NCBI GenBank assembly: GCA_949361645.1
Contig: OX442425.1
Span: 2,348,171 to 2,412,170, forward strand
Direction of reading: 5' to 3'
Length of the DNA stretch: 64,000 nt
DNA from: Spongilla lacustris
Lineage: Eukaryota; Porifera; Demospongiae; Spongillida; Spongillidae
In this document: positions 39,601 to 49,390 of the stretch, one piece after another
Position numbering within the stretch: position 1 is the first letter of the stretch
Layout: each line of letters starts with the position of its first letter
The notes under the pieces: generated by a model
The model's input: only the letters and a program-made list of their open reading frames with translations
What the model was told of the DNA's origin: nothing
The model's database searches: none
Program-made: the position numbers and the translations under genes

Positions 39601-42600
39601 ATCCGCTGGAAAAATTCTCTGATTCAAATCATGCTGAGCCAGCTCTGCAAACAATATCAATCAAAGTGTCCCCTCTAATAGTGGAAGTATTGCATGGTGA
39701 AGAAGCAAATTTGAACAGACTTTTAAACAATCTGCATGTCTCTGTTAATGTGGATAAAGATCAAGCAGCAATAAAGATTGTTCCATCAAAGCACACGCCT
39801 GCAGGATGGATGAAATGTGAAACCAATGTGAAGGTCTATATTGAAAATAACTTTGCAACAAAGGACCTTCCTGTTTCTAAAGATGCTGTACTGGATATTG
39901 TCAAAGCATTGCAACAGAGAAAGAAAGAATTACAATATAACTTTTCAGATGACAACACTCATCTCCAATTGGTGGGACATCCCAATTTGCTTATTCAAAT
40001 TCAAAATCAAGTCAGTGAGATAGTGGCTAATGTTACAATCATTGATAAGGAGATAACAATGAATCCAGAAGATTACGAGTTTCTTTTGCAAACTAAGCAG
40101 CCAGATATAACTCTTACATTTCCTTATGTCAAAATGACTTTCATTCCTCCAAGGAATATCAAAGTAAATGGTGCTGCAAAGGATGTGAAAAAATTTGAGG
40201 AGAGTGTGTTAAGATTATCTGCTCATTCATCTGTCACCATGGTGCTGGATCCATTACTTACAGATTTTGTGTGTACCAAAGATGGCCGTGAACAAACAAA
40301 GAATTACATAAGTTCTCTCCATGGCATTTCTGTGGCTATGTGCATAAAAGAAAGTGGCAATAACTGCACTGTGCTTGTATTGTGTGATCCACAAATCATA
40401 GAAAAGATGACTAAAGCAGTAAGTGATGTTCAGAAGGAACTCCGTTTTGACAAGCTGACTATCTCATCTAAGTGTCAGGCTAAACTTTCAGAGTTGAACA
40501 CCAGTAAGGAGTATAATGAACTCTGTGAGCAGTTACAGAAGAAGCATGGTGCCATTGTAAAAATTACTAAGGACTCTATCAGTGTTGCTGGGTTTAAGGA
40601 TAAGGTTAGCCAAACAATATCTGGATTTAAAGAATTTATTGACACTAAGTGTAAAGTAACAAGCCCCCTTATTCTAGAAGACGGTGAATGGCGTCTTTTG
40701 CAGGGCCACATGAAGTCTGAGTGGGATTCGCTGGTTAAGTGTGCTAAAGATGTGGAGGTTGTGCTTAGATCAGATATTAAAAATACATGTACCACGATCA
40801 ACATTCATGGACAGGTAGATTCAGTTGATAGAATGTATAATGTATTAGTAGCCTTGCAACAAAAAATCCTTAAAAAGAATATTTACCCGCCTTCATGCGT
40901 AATAGGATTTCAGGAACATGCAAAGAGCAATGAATGGAAAACTTTTGTTCCTGGAATAGAAAGTGTGCACAAAGTTTGCATTTCAGTTTTAAATTCTGCA
41001 GATGTTACCAAATCGGATCTAGTTATTGCAAAGGAGGTTGAAATCGAAGGCTGTGATAATAGTGTTGCACCAATTGAAGGTAATGAGAACGGTATTATGT
41101 CACCTCCGCAATCAATGTGGAACTGTTTGAACCTCAAATGTGTGAAGATTCATAAAGGAAGCCTTCTTGATGTTAAGGTATACTATTTTTTTTGAAACCA
41201 CTAATACATAATTACATACTGAAAACTGAATTCAGTATTTAATTATTATATTTTCCTTTTTGACAGGCTGAAGTCTATGTTAATTCTACAAATAATAGCC
41301 TGGACCTCAGTGGAGGTGCTATTTCAAAAATGTTTGTTGAAGCTGCTGGACCTACTTTACAGGAAGAATGTTCTCGTAAAGCTCCAATTGTTTCTGGTCA
41401 GATTGCTGTCACAGGAAGTGGAAATATCAAATGCAAGCACATATTCCATCTTGCCTTAAACAATTATGATGGGCCTGGAGGAAATGCTGAAAAGGTAATC
41501 AGGGTGGGTACCAGTATAAGAATGTAAGGAGCAATGCAATAGGATATTTGTTAATTGTGGCATCTGAATTGTAACCACACTACAATAAATGATCCAGTTA
41601 CAAGCCTGTGGGACAGATTTAACATTAGAGAAAATTCTTACCAGTACTTGACCTACATGTAGAGCTTTGAAAACTGATTTGATCTACATGTTTATTGATG
41701 GGGTTTGGAGTTTCACATTCAGCCTGATGGTGTTGGATAAATAAACAATGGTTTGAATACAGTACCTATATGTACATACAATGTAGAAGATAACATGATA
41801 TTTGTCCCTATTATTTTTTTAATCACTTTTAATGTTTGTTTGAATGTATCAAAATGGCACAATGAAAATCTGATTGCACAGAATTTTTTTTCAGAAACAT
41901 GTAAAATGCACAATAGTTAACTGATTTTAATAATCGTTATGATATATGAATATTCAGTGAGCCCACTCCAAAAAATGTATCTCTGTGCCTAGCAGATGGA
42001 ATTTGCTGCATAACCAAGGGCTTGATAGTTAAGATTGTTTGGTAGAGTTCGTTTTTAAACTTGGTATGGTATGGTATTATAGTGCTTGAGGGTCCTCACG
42101 AAGTTTTTCAAGGTCCGTTGCCAAAAAAGAACAACTTGTACTGCAATACTGCTATAACCTCTAATAGGAACCATTTTCACCAATAATTAATATTGTCATT
42201 GCGTCACAATTTTAATGTACGTGTATTCATTGTAAAATTTTGCTCAGGTGCACTCGAAAACTTTTCGTACAGCAAAGTGATTTATATTGTCCTAAATGAG
42301 CATTTTTACTGTGGACCAAGCATATTCCAATGTTTCTATGAACTCCTGTACCCTATTGAGGGTTCAATACAAAATGGCGTTTCTAGCCTTAGAGAAACTA
42401 AACCGGTGCCTCAAGCACTATAACTTGTTACATTTTTCCCGGTTTAAAAAAATAGATTCTACCAAACTATCAAGCCTTAGTTATGCAGTGAGTTTCGTTT
42501 CAATCATCGTTGAAAACATTTTTTTGGAGTTAATGTATCTTAACTATTAAAGTCAGTTAACTCTTGTACATTTTACAAGTTACTAAAAACACAGTTGGAA

Positions 42601-45600
42601 AACATTTCTTTGCAGCGGCCAGATTTTCATTTTGTCATTTCTTTGTTCAGATATATTTTAAAACTGATTTTAAAAAATATAGGGACACCTATTATCAGTA
42701 TTATCCACTGTACTGTAAAAAATATACTTCGGAGCATTTATCCTAATTCAAGACTTTTCATGTATTACCAACATGCACTTAGATGATGCATTACATTTGG
42801 TGGTATGCCTCAAGCATTTATGTCAACCTTTTAAAACTGCTTCAATTGTGCATGCCTTTGTGTATTTTTATTACATGATGATGTAATTGCTAACTGTCAC
42901 GTACAGGACAGTCCCAGATTTTGTAAAGTTGTCCCGGAAGGGTCCCAGAATGCTAGCGCTGTTGTGCATACACTAACTATATCCGTTAAGTCACAAACCC
43001 ACCTTGTTAGAACACCCCTGTGATGAAATTCCATTAGCGCTTACAGTGGTTCCCTCGCCCTTGTGTACGTGTATGATAATAGTCTCACTGAGCCCCACCC
43101 TCGTATATGGAGTGAGTGTGGGACTAGTACAATAATTGTAAGCTGTTTCAGCATGGCTGAGTGTAGAAGCTATTATATAGTTACTCAATATTATGTAATA
43201 CAGTGCCACACTGACACATGTCATTTTAATAATTGTGCTGTGCTGCTCTGGCTTCACCACACATCACGGTGGGCGAAATGCCAATGATGAAAAAGTAGGT
43301 GTGGTATAGGGGGTGGCTTCTGATCCTGGCATAACCAGAAATGAGCAGTCAAAAGTCAGAAGTAATTAATTCGTGGTTTGCGAATCAACAAATATTCCCG
43401 TATATCTTCCCATAGACATGTATGGGGTACTTCAATACCAAGCACGCCAGATTTTTCTCAGCATTTGTCATGAGGGATTGTTAGTGCACTACATTTGCCA
43501 TGATATTTAGTTTGGTCGCCGTATTTTTCCTATTTAAGGTGGCGCTTCCCTAGGAGTGTCCTCGGTGTATGGTTATATCATACATTGAGGACAATCCTAG
43601 GTAAGTGACGTCTTGAAATACAGCGACCCCACTAAAAATCATGGCAAATGTAGTGTATTAACAATCCCTCATGACAAATGCTGAGAAAAATCTGGCGTGC
43701 TTGGTATTGAAGTACCCCATACATGTCTATGGGAAGATATACGGGAATATTCGTTGATTCACAAACCTAGCACTTAATGGATATGGTTTTGTATTGATTT
43801 TAGTTAAAGAATGGTTAATGGAATAATTTTTTGATGTACATATACCATAATCAGACCTGCTTATAGTACATTATAGAGTTGGTTAACATTCAAATTGAAT
43901 GCAAGATGACCGCCTATGTATGGGCCATTTCTGAATATGGAAGGATTTGTCAAAAAGTTGGCAACTATGTGAAACGTTTACAATATACCGGCAAGAGAAA
44001 TTGAACTTTTTATCATTTCAATTGTAATAACAATTAGCTTAAAGATCAATGAAGAGTTCTACATGTATAGACATGTGCATAGTTGCCAACTTTTTGAAAA
44101 ATAATTCCGGGACCGGAAGCCACACCCCATACCACACCCACTTTTTTCAACATCATTTCGCCCGGCGTGATGTAGCATGATATTTAAAATGACATATTTG
44201 TCAGTGTGGCACTTTATTACATTATATAATACTGAGCAACAGTATGTCGATTAATATTGTACTGGTCTCGTGGAGCTCCACCCTCGCTCCAGATGCGAGG
44301 GCGGGGCTGCACGATCATACATTTACCCGAGCTAGGGAACCACCGCAATGCAGGTGCTAATGGAGATTTCATTGCAGGGGAATGGCCTAACGAATTGGGT
44401 GTGTGGCTGAATGGATCCCAACCTTAGCGTGGCATACGCCACGCTAAAGTCTAGAATGGATCCACGTTCAGAATTCCGGGACCAATGGACCATCTGGGAC
44501 AATGGTACAAAATCCTTGACTGTCCCGGATGTTCCGGGATGGTTGGCAACAATGCATGTGTAAACTAGAACTATTAAATGTAAGAATTGATTTGTTGATG
44601 CAATGTACCTTTTGACAATCATTTTTAGATCCTTAAAGAATCAATGGAGAAGTGTTTAGATGAATGTAGGCAGCAGAAAATCTCATCAATTGCTTTTCCA
44701 GCACTTGGTACAGGAGTTCTACATTTCCCACCGCAAGTGGCAGCAAAGATAATGATGGAATCAGTTGCCACTATGAAAGACTCCACTGGACTAACAGTCC
44801 ATATTGTCATATTTATGGATGCTGTCCATAAGGCATTTGAAGAAATGAAAGGAATTTTAGAACAAAGTATATCCTCACCTTTTGGTACTGAAACCAAACA
44901 AGCATATCAGCTTCAAAATAGTCTATCAACCAGCTATCACAAAAATAGCAGTAGAAAACTCCACACAAGTCCTCTTCAATCCACTAGATTGTCTGACAAT
45001 AAATTCAATATTAATGGTGTTACTGTTGAAATTGTACAAGGAGATATAACAGATCAAACCTGTGATGTAATAGTTAGCAGCACAAGTTCAGACATGAAAA
45101 ATACATCTGGTGTCTCTGGGGCTATATTAAAGAAGGGAGGACCTGAACTTATAAAATCTTGTGAAGCCTATATTTCAAAAAATAAACAGTTAGATGTTGG
45201 TAAGGTTGTTGCTACACCAGCCAGTGGAGGTCTGAAATGCAAGACAGTTTTTCACATCAATGTCAATCCAGCACTGCTTGAGTCTGCTGTGACTGAATGC
45301 CTGAAAGAAGCTGATAGGCAGAAATATCAGTCAATTTCATTTCCAGCTCTTGCAACTGGTAACCATAAATCTTCTGCTGATAAGGTAGCCAGCGAGATGC
45401 TCAAAGCCATACAACAATATGCTTTGCAAAATACTCAACATGCAACATCGATTTCTATTGTTGTTTTTCAGTTAGACCTGCTTCTACCATTCTTGAAAGC
45501 TCTTCAGTCTTTCTCTTCTGCATTGCTTCCAGATATTGGTACTCAGGGCCAGCATATGTCAAATACAATTGATACTGTAACCAGAGACAACACTGTGTCC

Positions 45601-46894
45601 CCATTTGTGTTTAGAATCTTTGGAAACCATGATCATGGTACAAAAACAGCTGCTGAGCTCCTTATGGAGCACTTAAATAAAAACTTTATTTGTGAAATTG
45701 TATCTGTAGAAAGCACAGAATTTAAACCATCTCCAGAGGTAATAAAACTGTGTAGTGATAACTGTGTGACCCTAAACCATGATCCTACACAGAACACCAT
45801 AATCTTGACTGGTCAAAAAGCCTGGGTTGATGCTATTAGCAAAAAGATTGTAAAAGATAGCATACAAATCACAAAAATGGCAAGCTTTAAAAGAGAAGCA
45901 GAACTCTTACAGAAGCAGGTTGAGTGGCAACATCAAATGTCTGATAAGTCTTATGTCGCATACAGTCCTGAGATAAACTTTCGCATTGAAGAAGCATTCA
46001 AAGCTAAACAACTGAAATATGATCATGATGACCCCTCAGACTCATTTTGTATTGACTTCAAAACCAACACAGAAACGAAAACTAAGCCTAATAGTTCAGC
46101 AATACTTGTGAGGAGAGAAGATCTACTAGCTCGTTATATTGGAGGCAAGTACAAATAGTGTATAGTTATTCATTGTGTACATGTTTTTTCTACTTAACAG
46201 TGATCTTGGTTTTCTCCAATAGAGACACCAAAAACATGGGACATAATGCCTATTGATCCACAGACGCAAAAGCGAACTATGTGCCAATTGTTTACTTTGA
46301 AAAATACCTCACAAGAATATATAGACGTACTTCAAAAATTTGCCTCAACAGTAACTGCCAAGAAGATAGTTAGCATACAACGTGTTCAAAATACTGTATT
46401 GTATGGGCAATATTCAGCTAGGAAGAAGGCAATGGAGAACATTTTTCCACCTGGTACAAAGTACGAGAATTTGTTATTTCATGGAACGAGTGCAGACACT
46501 TGTCACAAAATTAATTCCCAAGGTTTCAATAGGAGCTTTGCTGGAGTAAATGGTAAGTGATTCATTATTACTATATCTATGTAAATACCTTTTCTCCACA
46601 GCTACTTTCTATGGTAAAGGTGTTTACTTTGCAGTCAATGCATCCTACTCTGCTCAGCCAACTTACTCTCCACCTGATCCCAGTGGACACAAATACATGT
46701 ACCTTGTCCGTGTACTAATAGGAGAGTTCACTGCAGGGAGCAAGGATGTGATAGTACCACCACCAAAAAACATAGCTAAAGATCCAAATGTACTGTTTGA
46801 TTCACTGGTAGATAACGTGGCTAACCCAAGTATGTACGTTATATTTCAAGATGCCCAAGCATATCCTGAATACCTTATAACATTTGTAGTTTGA
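21608..46894 (+). CDS. Gene B: complete PARP14-like protein (RRM array, KH, 2 macrodomains, WWE, ART)
   Basis: Fifteen exons: 21608-21620, 22553-22705, 22773-23036, 23271-23540, 24255-24554, 26587-26814, 26921-27193, 28827-29087, 32562-32828, 38915-39148, 39538-41177, 41267-41494, 44629-46144, 46223-46552 and 46602-46894. They sum to 6270 nt, 2089 codons plus stop, with no internal stop. Order: nine RRM-like domains (about residues 5-770), KH-like repeats (about 775-1280), macrodomain 1 (about 1285-1450), macrodomain 2 (about 1510-1670), a further KH-like segment, WWE (about 1805-1880) and the ADP-ribosyltransferase domain (about 1885-2089). PARP14-family enzymes transfer single ADP-ribose units from NAD+ and bind ADP-ribose through macrodomains. 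Catalytic His (LLFHGTS) and Tyr (GKGVYFA) are present. The glutamate needed for chain elongation is replaced, by eye by Met in NPSMYVIF, so mono-ADP-ribosylation is expected. Human PARP14 has three macrodomains; this has two. An AATAAA lies at 47681, which may be too distant to be its signal. Confidence 0.9.
22060..22165 (+). pseudogene. Possible hAT transposase dimerisation-domain relic
   Basis: In gene B intron 1 the frame reads [20 protein letters not shown] then SFSMIK, which resembles the TLLKixLxlPVTxAxxERSFSxLKxIK block at the C-terminus of hAT transposases. It is short, so the call is uncertain. Confidence 0.4.
22553..22705 (+). CDS. Gene B exon 2: front half of RRM1
   Basis: Phase 1-1, 153 nt, acceptor TTTCTCTCAG, donor GTACAC. 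It reads [20 protein letters not shown] and then an [11 protein letters not shown] strand. Gene C exon 2 has the same length and a similar sequence. Confidence 0.85.
22773..23036 (+). CDS. Gene B exon 3: RRM1 back half plus RRM2 front half
   Basis: Phase 1-1, 264 nt. It starts [20 protein letters not shown] and ends with the glycine-bearing RRM2 front half ([19 protein letters not shown]). The intron before it is only 67 nt. It is paralogous to gene C exon 3 and to the relic at 47869-47951. Confidence 0.87.
23271..23540 (+). CDS. Gene B exon 4: RRM2 back half plus RRM3 front half
   Basis: Phase 1-1, 270 nt, acceptor TTAATTTTCAG, donor GTACAC. It reads [15 protein letters not shown] and then [20 protein letters not shown]. 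Confidence 0.85.
23613..24169. mobile_element. TA-flanked MITE with nested palindromes
   Basis: The ends ATGTACCGGACGTCATCCCG and its inverted copy (CGGGGATGATGTCCGGTACAT) are flanked by TA (23611-23612, 24170-24171). Inside, a block starting TTAGAGTTTGGCAATTTCGG occurs twice in direct orientation (about 23719 and 24018) around another palindrome centred near 23910 (CCTAGCGTGGCTGAAA / TTTCAGCCACGCTAGG). It lies in gene B intron 4. Confidence 0.8.
24255..24554 (+). CDS. Gene B exon 5: RRM3 back half plus RRM4 front half
   Basis: Phase 1-1, 300 nt, acceptor TTTCTATTGAAG (moderate), donor GTACTG. It reads [20 protein letters not shown] and then a front half with [13 protein letters not shown]. 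Confidence 0.82.
24555..26586. other. Gene B intron 5
   Basis: It holds the hairpin at 25523-25559. Overlapping open frames near 25230-25630 on both strands show no recognisable motif or consistent codon pattern. Confidence 0.5.
25523..25559. repeat. Perfect 14-bp stem hairpin
   Basis: AGAACAAAGACGGT and its exact reverse complement flank a 9-nt loop, CCAAGCCGC. It lies in gene B intron 5. It is not followed by a T-run, and its role is unknown. Confidence 0.6.
26587..26814 (+). CDS. Gene B exon 6: RRM4 back half plus RRM5 front half
   Basis: Phase 1-1, 228 nt, acceptor TTTTAATTGCAG, donor GTATTG. It contains [20 protein letters not shown], the recurring front-half pattern. Confidence 0.82.
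26921..27193 (+). CDS. Gene B exon 7: RRM5 back half plus RRM6 front half
   Basis: Phase 1-1, 273 nt, acceptor TTCTCTATTCTCTAG, donor GTACTG. It reads [19 protein letters not shown] and then [20 protein letters not shown]. Confidence 0.85.
28827..29087 (+). CDS. Gene B exon 8: RRM6 back half plus RRM7 front half
   Basis: Phase 1-1, 261 nt, acceptor TTTTTCTTTCAG, donor GTACAG. It reads [20 protein letters not shown] and then [20 protein letters not shown]. Confidence 0.85.
29313..29780. mobile_element. TTAA-flanked element with GTTAAAC inverted motifs
   Basis: 468 bp with inverted ends TCATAGATTG...CAATCTATGA, flanked by TTAA on both sides (29309-29312, 29781-29784). The subterminal parts carry GTTAAACTGGTTTAAC palindromes at both ends. 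TTAA duplication is typical of piggyBac, but the ends lack its usual CCY start, so the superfamily is uncertain. It lies in gene B intron 8. Confidence 0.72.
31015..31115. repeat. Third copy of a dispersed inverted-repeat end
   Basis: GTGGGTGTGGTAGGAGTTGT followed by GGCTTCCGGTCCTGGAATTA and TAGTTGGCAACTATG matches the repeat found in opposite orientations at 43285-43345 and 44085-44160. Confidence 0.6.
32080..32510 (+). repeat. Dispersed repeat copy (partial) in gene B intron 8
   Basis: The segment with ATGTGGACCAAGCATATTCT, the TGCCTCAAGCACTA block and CAGTTGGAAAACAT through TAGGGACACCTA matches 42290-42690 in the same order and orientation. Its left inverted end is not evident. It ends about 50 bases before exon 9. 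Confidence 0.68.
32562..32828 (+). CDS. Gene B exon 9: RRM7 back half plus RRM8 front half
   Basis: Phase 1-1, 267 nt, acceptor TTTATTTCTGTAG, donor GTAAGT. It reads [19 protein letters not shown] and then [21 protein letters not shown] dispersed repeat ends about 50 bases upstream of the acceptor. Confidence 0.85.
34026..36924 (+). mobile_element. Tc1/mariner-superfamily transposon with long inverted repeats, inactive
   Basis: 2.9 kb. The TIRs of about 275 bp (34026-34304 and 36650-36924) start CAGTGTAAACCATCACACTT and are flanked by TA (34024-34025, 36925-36926), as in Tc1/mariner. The transposase is spread over several frames: an N-terminal basic and helix-turn-helix region ([20 protein letters not shown]), then [32 protein letters not shown]-like [19 protein letters not shown] with a catalytic Asp, and [18 protein letters not shown] with the likely Glu. 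Frames break near 35298, 35676 and 35894. It sits whole in gene B intron 9, same strand as the gene. Confidence 0.88.
36925..38914. other. Gene B intron 9, right of the mariner element
   Basis: No gene recognised. 37750-37795 resembles the first 50 bases of the window. C/G-rich blocks near 38540-38570 and 38775-38850 look like repeat ends. Confidence 0.4.
38915..39148 (+). CDS. Gene B exon 10: RRM8 back half plus glycine-rich RRM9 front half
   Basis: Phase 1-1, 234 nt, acceptor CTTTATTTCTATAG, donor GTAGTA. It contains [20 protein letters not shown], closest in form to the RRMs of PARP10/14. It is the counterpart of gene A exon A12. Confidence 0.87.
39538..41177 (+). CDS. Gene B exon 11: RRM9 end, KH-like repeats, start of macrodomain 1
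   Basis: This large exon of 1640 nt enters in phase 1 and leaves in phase 0, where the rule of symmetric exons ends. About 500 residues show repeated alternation of VxxD/IxV strands and helices, as in the KH-like repeats of PARP14 (for example [20 protein letters not shown]). The last 25 residues, ending [11 protein letters not shown], begin the first macrodomain. No enzymatic motif is seen in the KH region. Confidence 0.87.
41267..41494 (+). CDS. Gene B exon 12: core of macrodomain 1
   Basis: Phase 0-0, 228 nt. It reads [18 protein letters not shown] and then [10 protein letters not shown] and KHIFHLALN, the ADP-ribose-binding loops of a macrodomain. The second asparagine-bearing loop is NSTN rather than the classical NAAN, a form common in PARP14-type macrodomains. 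Confidence 0.88.
41795..42692. mobile_element. MITE-like element with ~150-bp imperfect inverted ends
   Basis: The left end (from GTCCCTATTATTTTTTTAAT through CAATGAAAATCTG to GTTAACTGATTTTAATA) is an imperfect inverted copy of the right end, which closes AAAATATAGGGACACC. It lies in gene B intron 12; a partial copy is at 32080-32510. Confidence 0.62.
43085..43345 (+). repeat. Left copy of an inverted repeat pair
   Basis: It contains the GCCCCACCCTCGTATATGGA block, GTGCCACACTGACACATGTC and GTAGGTGTGGTATAGGGGGT. The reverse complement of 44085-44330 gives the same blocks in the same order. It lies in gene B intron 12. Confidence 0.68.
43375..43767. mobile_element. Palindromic MITE, ~150-bp arms
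   Basis: The ends GGTTTGCGAATCAAC and GTTGATTCACAAACC lead into near-perfect arms (AATATTCCCGTATATCTTCC, CAAGCACGCCAGATTTTTCT and so on) around a centre at about 43565-43610 (CCTAGGAGTGTCCTCGG / GAGGACAATCCTAGG). It lies between two inverted copies of another repeat in gene B intron 12. Confidence 0.78.
44085..44330 (-). repeat. Right copy of an inverted repeat pair
   Basis: This is the inverted counterpart of 43085-43345, with the shared end ATAGTTGCCAACTTTTTGAA and GGGACCGGAAGCCACACCCC. A third partial copy is at 31015-31115. Confidence 0.68.
44629..46144 (+). CDS. Gene B exon 13: macrodomain 1 end, macrodomain 2, KH-like segment, WWE
   Basis: 1516 nt, phase 0 in and phase 1 out. Macrodomain 1 closes with [16 protein letters not shown]. 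Macrodomain 2 runs from about 45004 to 45500 with [19 protein letters not shown] and [14 protein letters not shown]-like segment follows, then a WWE domain ([20 protein letters not shown], then IEEAF). The exon appears to end with a GC donor (G|GCAAGT), because only that junction keeps the catalytic domain in frame. Confidence 0.88.
46223..46552 (+). CDS. Gene B exon 14: first half of ADP-ribosyltransferase domain
   Basis: 330 nt, phase 1-1. It opens TPKTWDIMP, the usual start of a PARP catalytic domain, and contains the nicotinamide-pocket histidine in [12 protein letters not shown]. The donor is GTAAGT. Confidence 0.9.
46602..46894 (+). CDS. Gene B exon 15: second half of ADP-ribosyltransferase domain, stop
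   Basis: It contains [17 protein letters not shown] with the catalytic tyrosine, [17 protein letters not shown], and the C-terminus [12 protein letters not shown] before TGA. The acceptor is TTTTCTCCACAG after an intron of only 49 nt. In the NPSMYVIF strand a methionine aligns by eye with the elongation glutamate of PARP1. Confidence 0.92.
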
Positions 46895-49390
46895 TGACAC
46901 ATTGTGTCCTGTAGAGGTGAATATATCATTACTACAGGCAGATGTGTGAATTGATGTACTGGTATCATTTAATAATATGATAACCAAAGTCAGTACAGAT
47001 GCATTACTTGCTATAGCACAGATCATATATGAAGTACAAGGTATTTGTTAATCATAGATGGACTGAAACAGGAGTGGCTTAAGTCACTAAGCTTACCCTG
47101 GGATACAGTGATCTTGAGATTTATACCTGGCTATTCAAACCGATTCTTTACATGTGGTTGATTGTTAATACAGATAACAGCAGGTCCATATAAATGAATT
47201 TCATTTAAGCTACACATGATCACTTTGGAGTTGCATGCTTGCATGTACCAAACGCATGGTATATCACTGATTATATATGTGCTTTACTATACAGCCACTT
47301 CCTTGCTTAGACTTCAGCCCACACAAGGCAACAATGTTGCCATTTTCCATTTCAGAGCACACAGTACAATAGTTCTTGCACAGGCTTTTGCATGCACTGC
47401 AAGCTCTACTAGCATTGGTAGCTACACAAGTAGCAGAGTTTTTGTCATACAATGGATACAGGCACAATGGGCAATGTTGTGTGGAAATGTTTCATGTTAA
47501 TCCTGTTGCTGAGCCTAAGTACGTTTACGTTTATTGGTACTTGCATGTATATAAGTAAAGCTTCAGCAACTGCTTCTGTGAAGTCTGAGTGGCTCATTTT
47601 CATATATCCTGGGTGAAACCGTTTGAACAGAGAGTATATGCATTGTCCAAAATGTGATACCTATTTGCAGCTCTCAAACCAATAAATATTCAGTGCATGG
47701 CCTTAAGGCATCCTACAGGAAATTGGTCTTAAGTCCAGGAAATCACATCTGACAGCATGCATTTGTGATGGAAAAGACAATTTCCAGTAGTCTTGTGTAC
47801 CTCTTCCACATCACAACCTCACAAAATGCATGTGTGTACCAAACTGAGGTGAGGATCTCCAGACTTCATATACCTTTTGACAGAGTTGGACATGCTCCTG
47901 GATGGGAACCATAAGTTTTCAGGGTGTCCTTTCCAGCTAGAGGTGATGCCATTTATGGGACAGTTCACGAGAAAATGACCCTTCATTAGGTTCCCCATAC
48001 ATTGAGCGGGAAGCAATTTGCCCAAATCATTGTCGATCGATCAACTACCATCTATGGCATAACTCATCTCCATCGGTTTCAATGATTCCTATACCATCTG
48101 CTCGCGATCGGTGGCTCAAACCCAGACCTGTGTGATTATAATCTCGAGTAAAACTGTGAGATTCACGTCTTTGCGAAGGTAGCACAAACACATCTGCTGT
48201 CTGGTCTCATTCAAAGGTCCATACATCAAAGGAGAATGTGTACGCAGATAAAGCTTGGTGTGATTACTGCCATAAGCTGTTCTCAAGGCAACGCTTCACT
48301 CTTTTAAGACACAATGACATTGAACGGCTTCATGCACAAATCCCAAGGAATCAAGTTAAGTCTCAGTAGATTCTACCAATCAAATAGACCATTTTATAAA
48401 CAGCCTAGAAATCTCAGCTCGAGCAATATTTTACATGCAAATCCCGTATCTTACAAATGTTAAGCATGACAAAGCCATGAAACTCTTAGCACATGCATGG
48501 ACCATGGTATGAAACTTTGCTCACACCAGTTCTTGCTGACAGTCTAAACTTTGTTGCATGCAAGATATAAGCCACATATATAAAGTGTGTAATATAAAGT
48601 CATTACTTCTCAGATGCTTAATAAATAATAAAACATATCGCTAGTTGCATGTATAGTATACTGCATTTTGTTATTTACTGTTGCCCCTTACGTATATACT
48701 TTAATAGTTGAATTCTGAACAAGAAGTGAGCTTGGTTTGTACATGTACAAATAAGGTAGTCATATACTACATGCACGTTAGTTCATCGAGGGGGCGTGGT
48801 CTGGCCTGACAGGTCAGGCCAGGTCTCTGCCTGTCAGACCGGCTGGCCTTTGGCAGCCCTGCTCCTAATAGACCCAAGGAACTGAAAAGCATGCCATTCA
48901 TCCACAAACACATAATTGTATTTCCAATGCCTTGTTCAGTTTTCTGATTCATCCATCATCCAATACATTTTGGTACCTTACACTGTATCTTTATAACATA
49001 CCCATTGTTTACATACCACCTGTGATTTAAATATATGCAATGCAAGGCGGCTAAATTAGTAAATACTTCTTGGATATGAAGGTTTGCTGTTCCTGTGTAA
49101 TTCTGGAAACCCATCATTAACATAAATGTACAATGTAGCTTACTGCTTTGTACACAAAAGTCAATCTTTCTACACTTTCTTACTTTCACTCTGCATGGTC
49201 AATCTTATGATGTTTTTCTTTGTGTCTTTCATCCTGCATCTTTTCACGTTATCGTTTATCATTTGCAGGGATGTGCTTATTATATATATTTAAATAATTA
49301 TGTTTTTGGATAGTATAGTTACTTTTAGTAACACGTATTATTATGCAATTACGATTGATATTTTGATGCAATTTACTTTTGAAAATCATT
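46895..49390. other. Intergenic region after gene B
   Basis: It contains the exon 3 relic at 47869-47951. The 3' UTR of gene B should lie in the first part; the only AATAAA noticed nearby is at 47681. A strong GC hairpin (GGCCTGACAGGTCAGGCC) lies near 48802-48819. Nothing else was recognised. Confidence 0.45.
47869..47951 (+). pseudogene. Relic of the gene C/B exon 3 with its splice acceptor
   Basis: The stretch from ATACCTTTTGACAG through the GGATGGGAACCATAAG block to the CCAGCTAGAGGTG block is nearly identical to the intron end and first 70 bases of gene C exon 3 (60162-60242). Similarity then stops abruptly. It is a truncated genomic duplication, not a retrocopy, because intron sequence is included. 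Confidence 0.75.

Noticed and set aside
46145..46150. GT donor at 46149 for gene B exon 13
   Set aside because: It would join exon 14 out of frame and destroy the catalytic domain; the GC donor at 46145 keeps frame.
47264..47467. Cysteine-rich minus-strand frame
   Set aside because: It has many Cys but no consistent spacing of a known zinc-binding fold, and no exon context.
48262..48372. Zinc-finger-like peptide AWCDYCHKLFSRQ
   Set aside because: It is a single short frame with CxxC and two His but no second unit, splice support or recognisable family.
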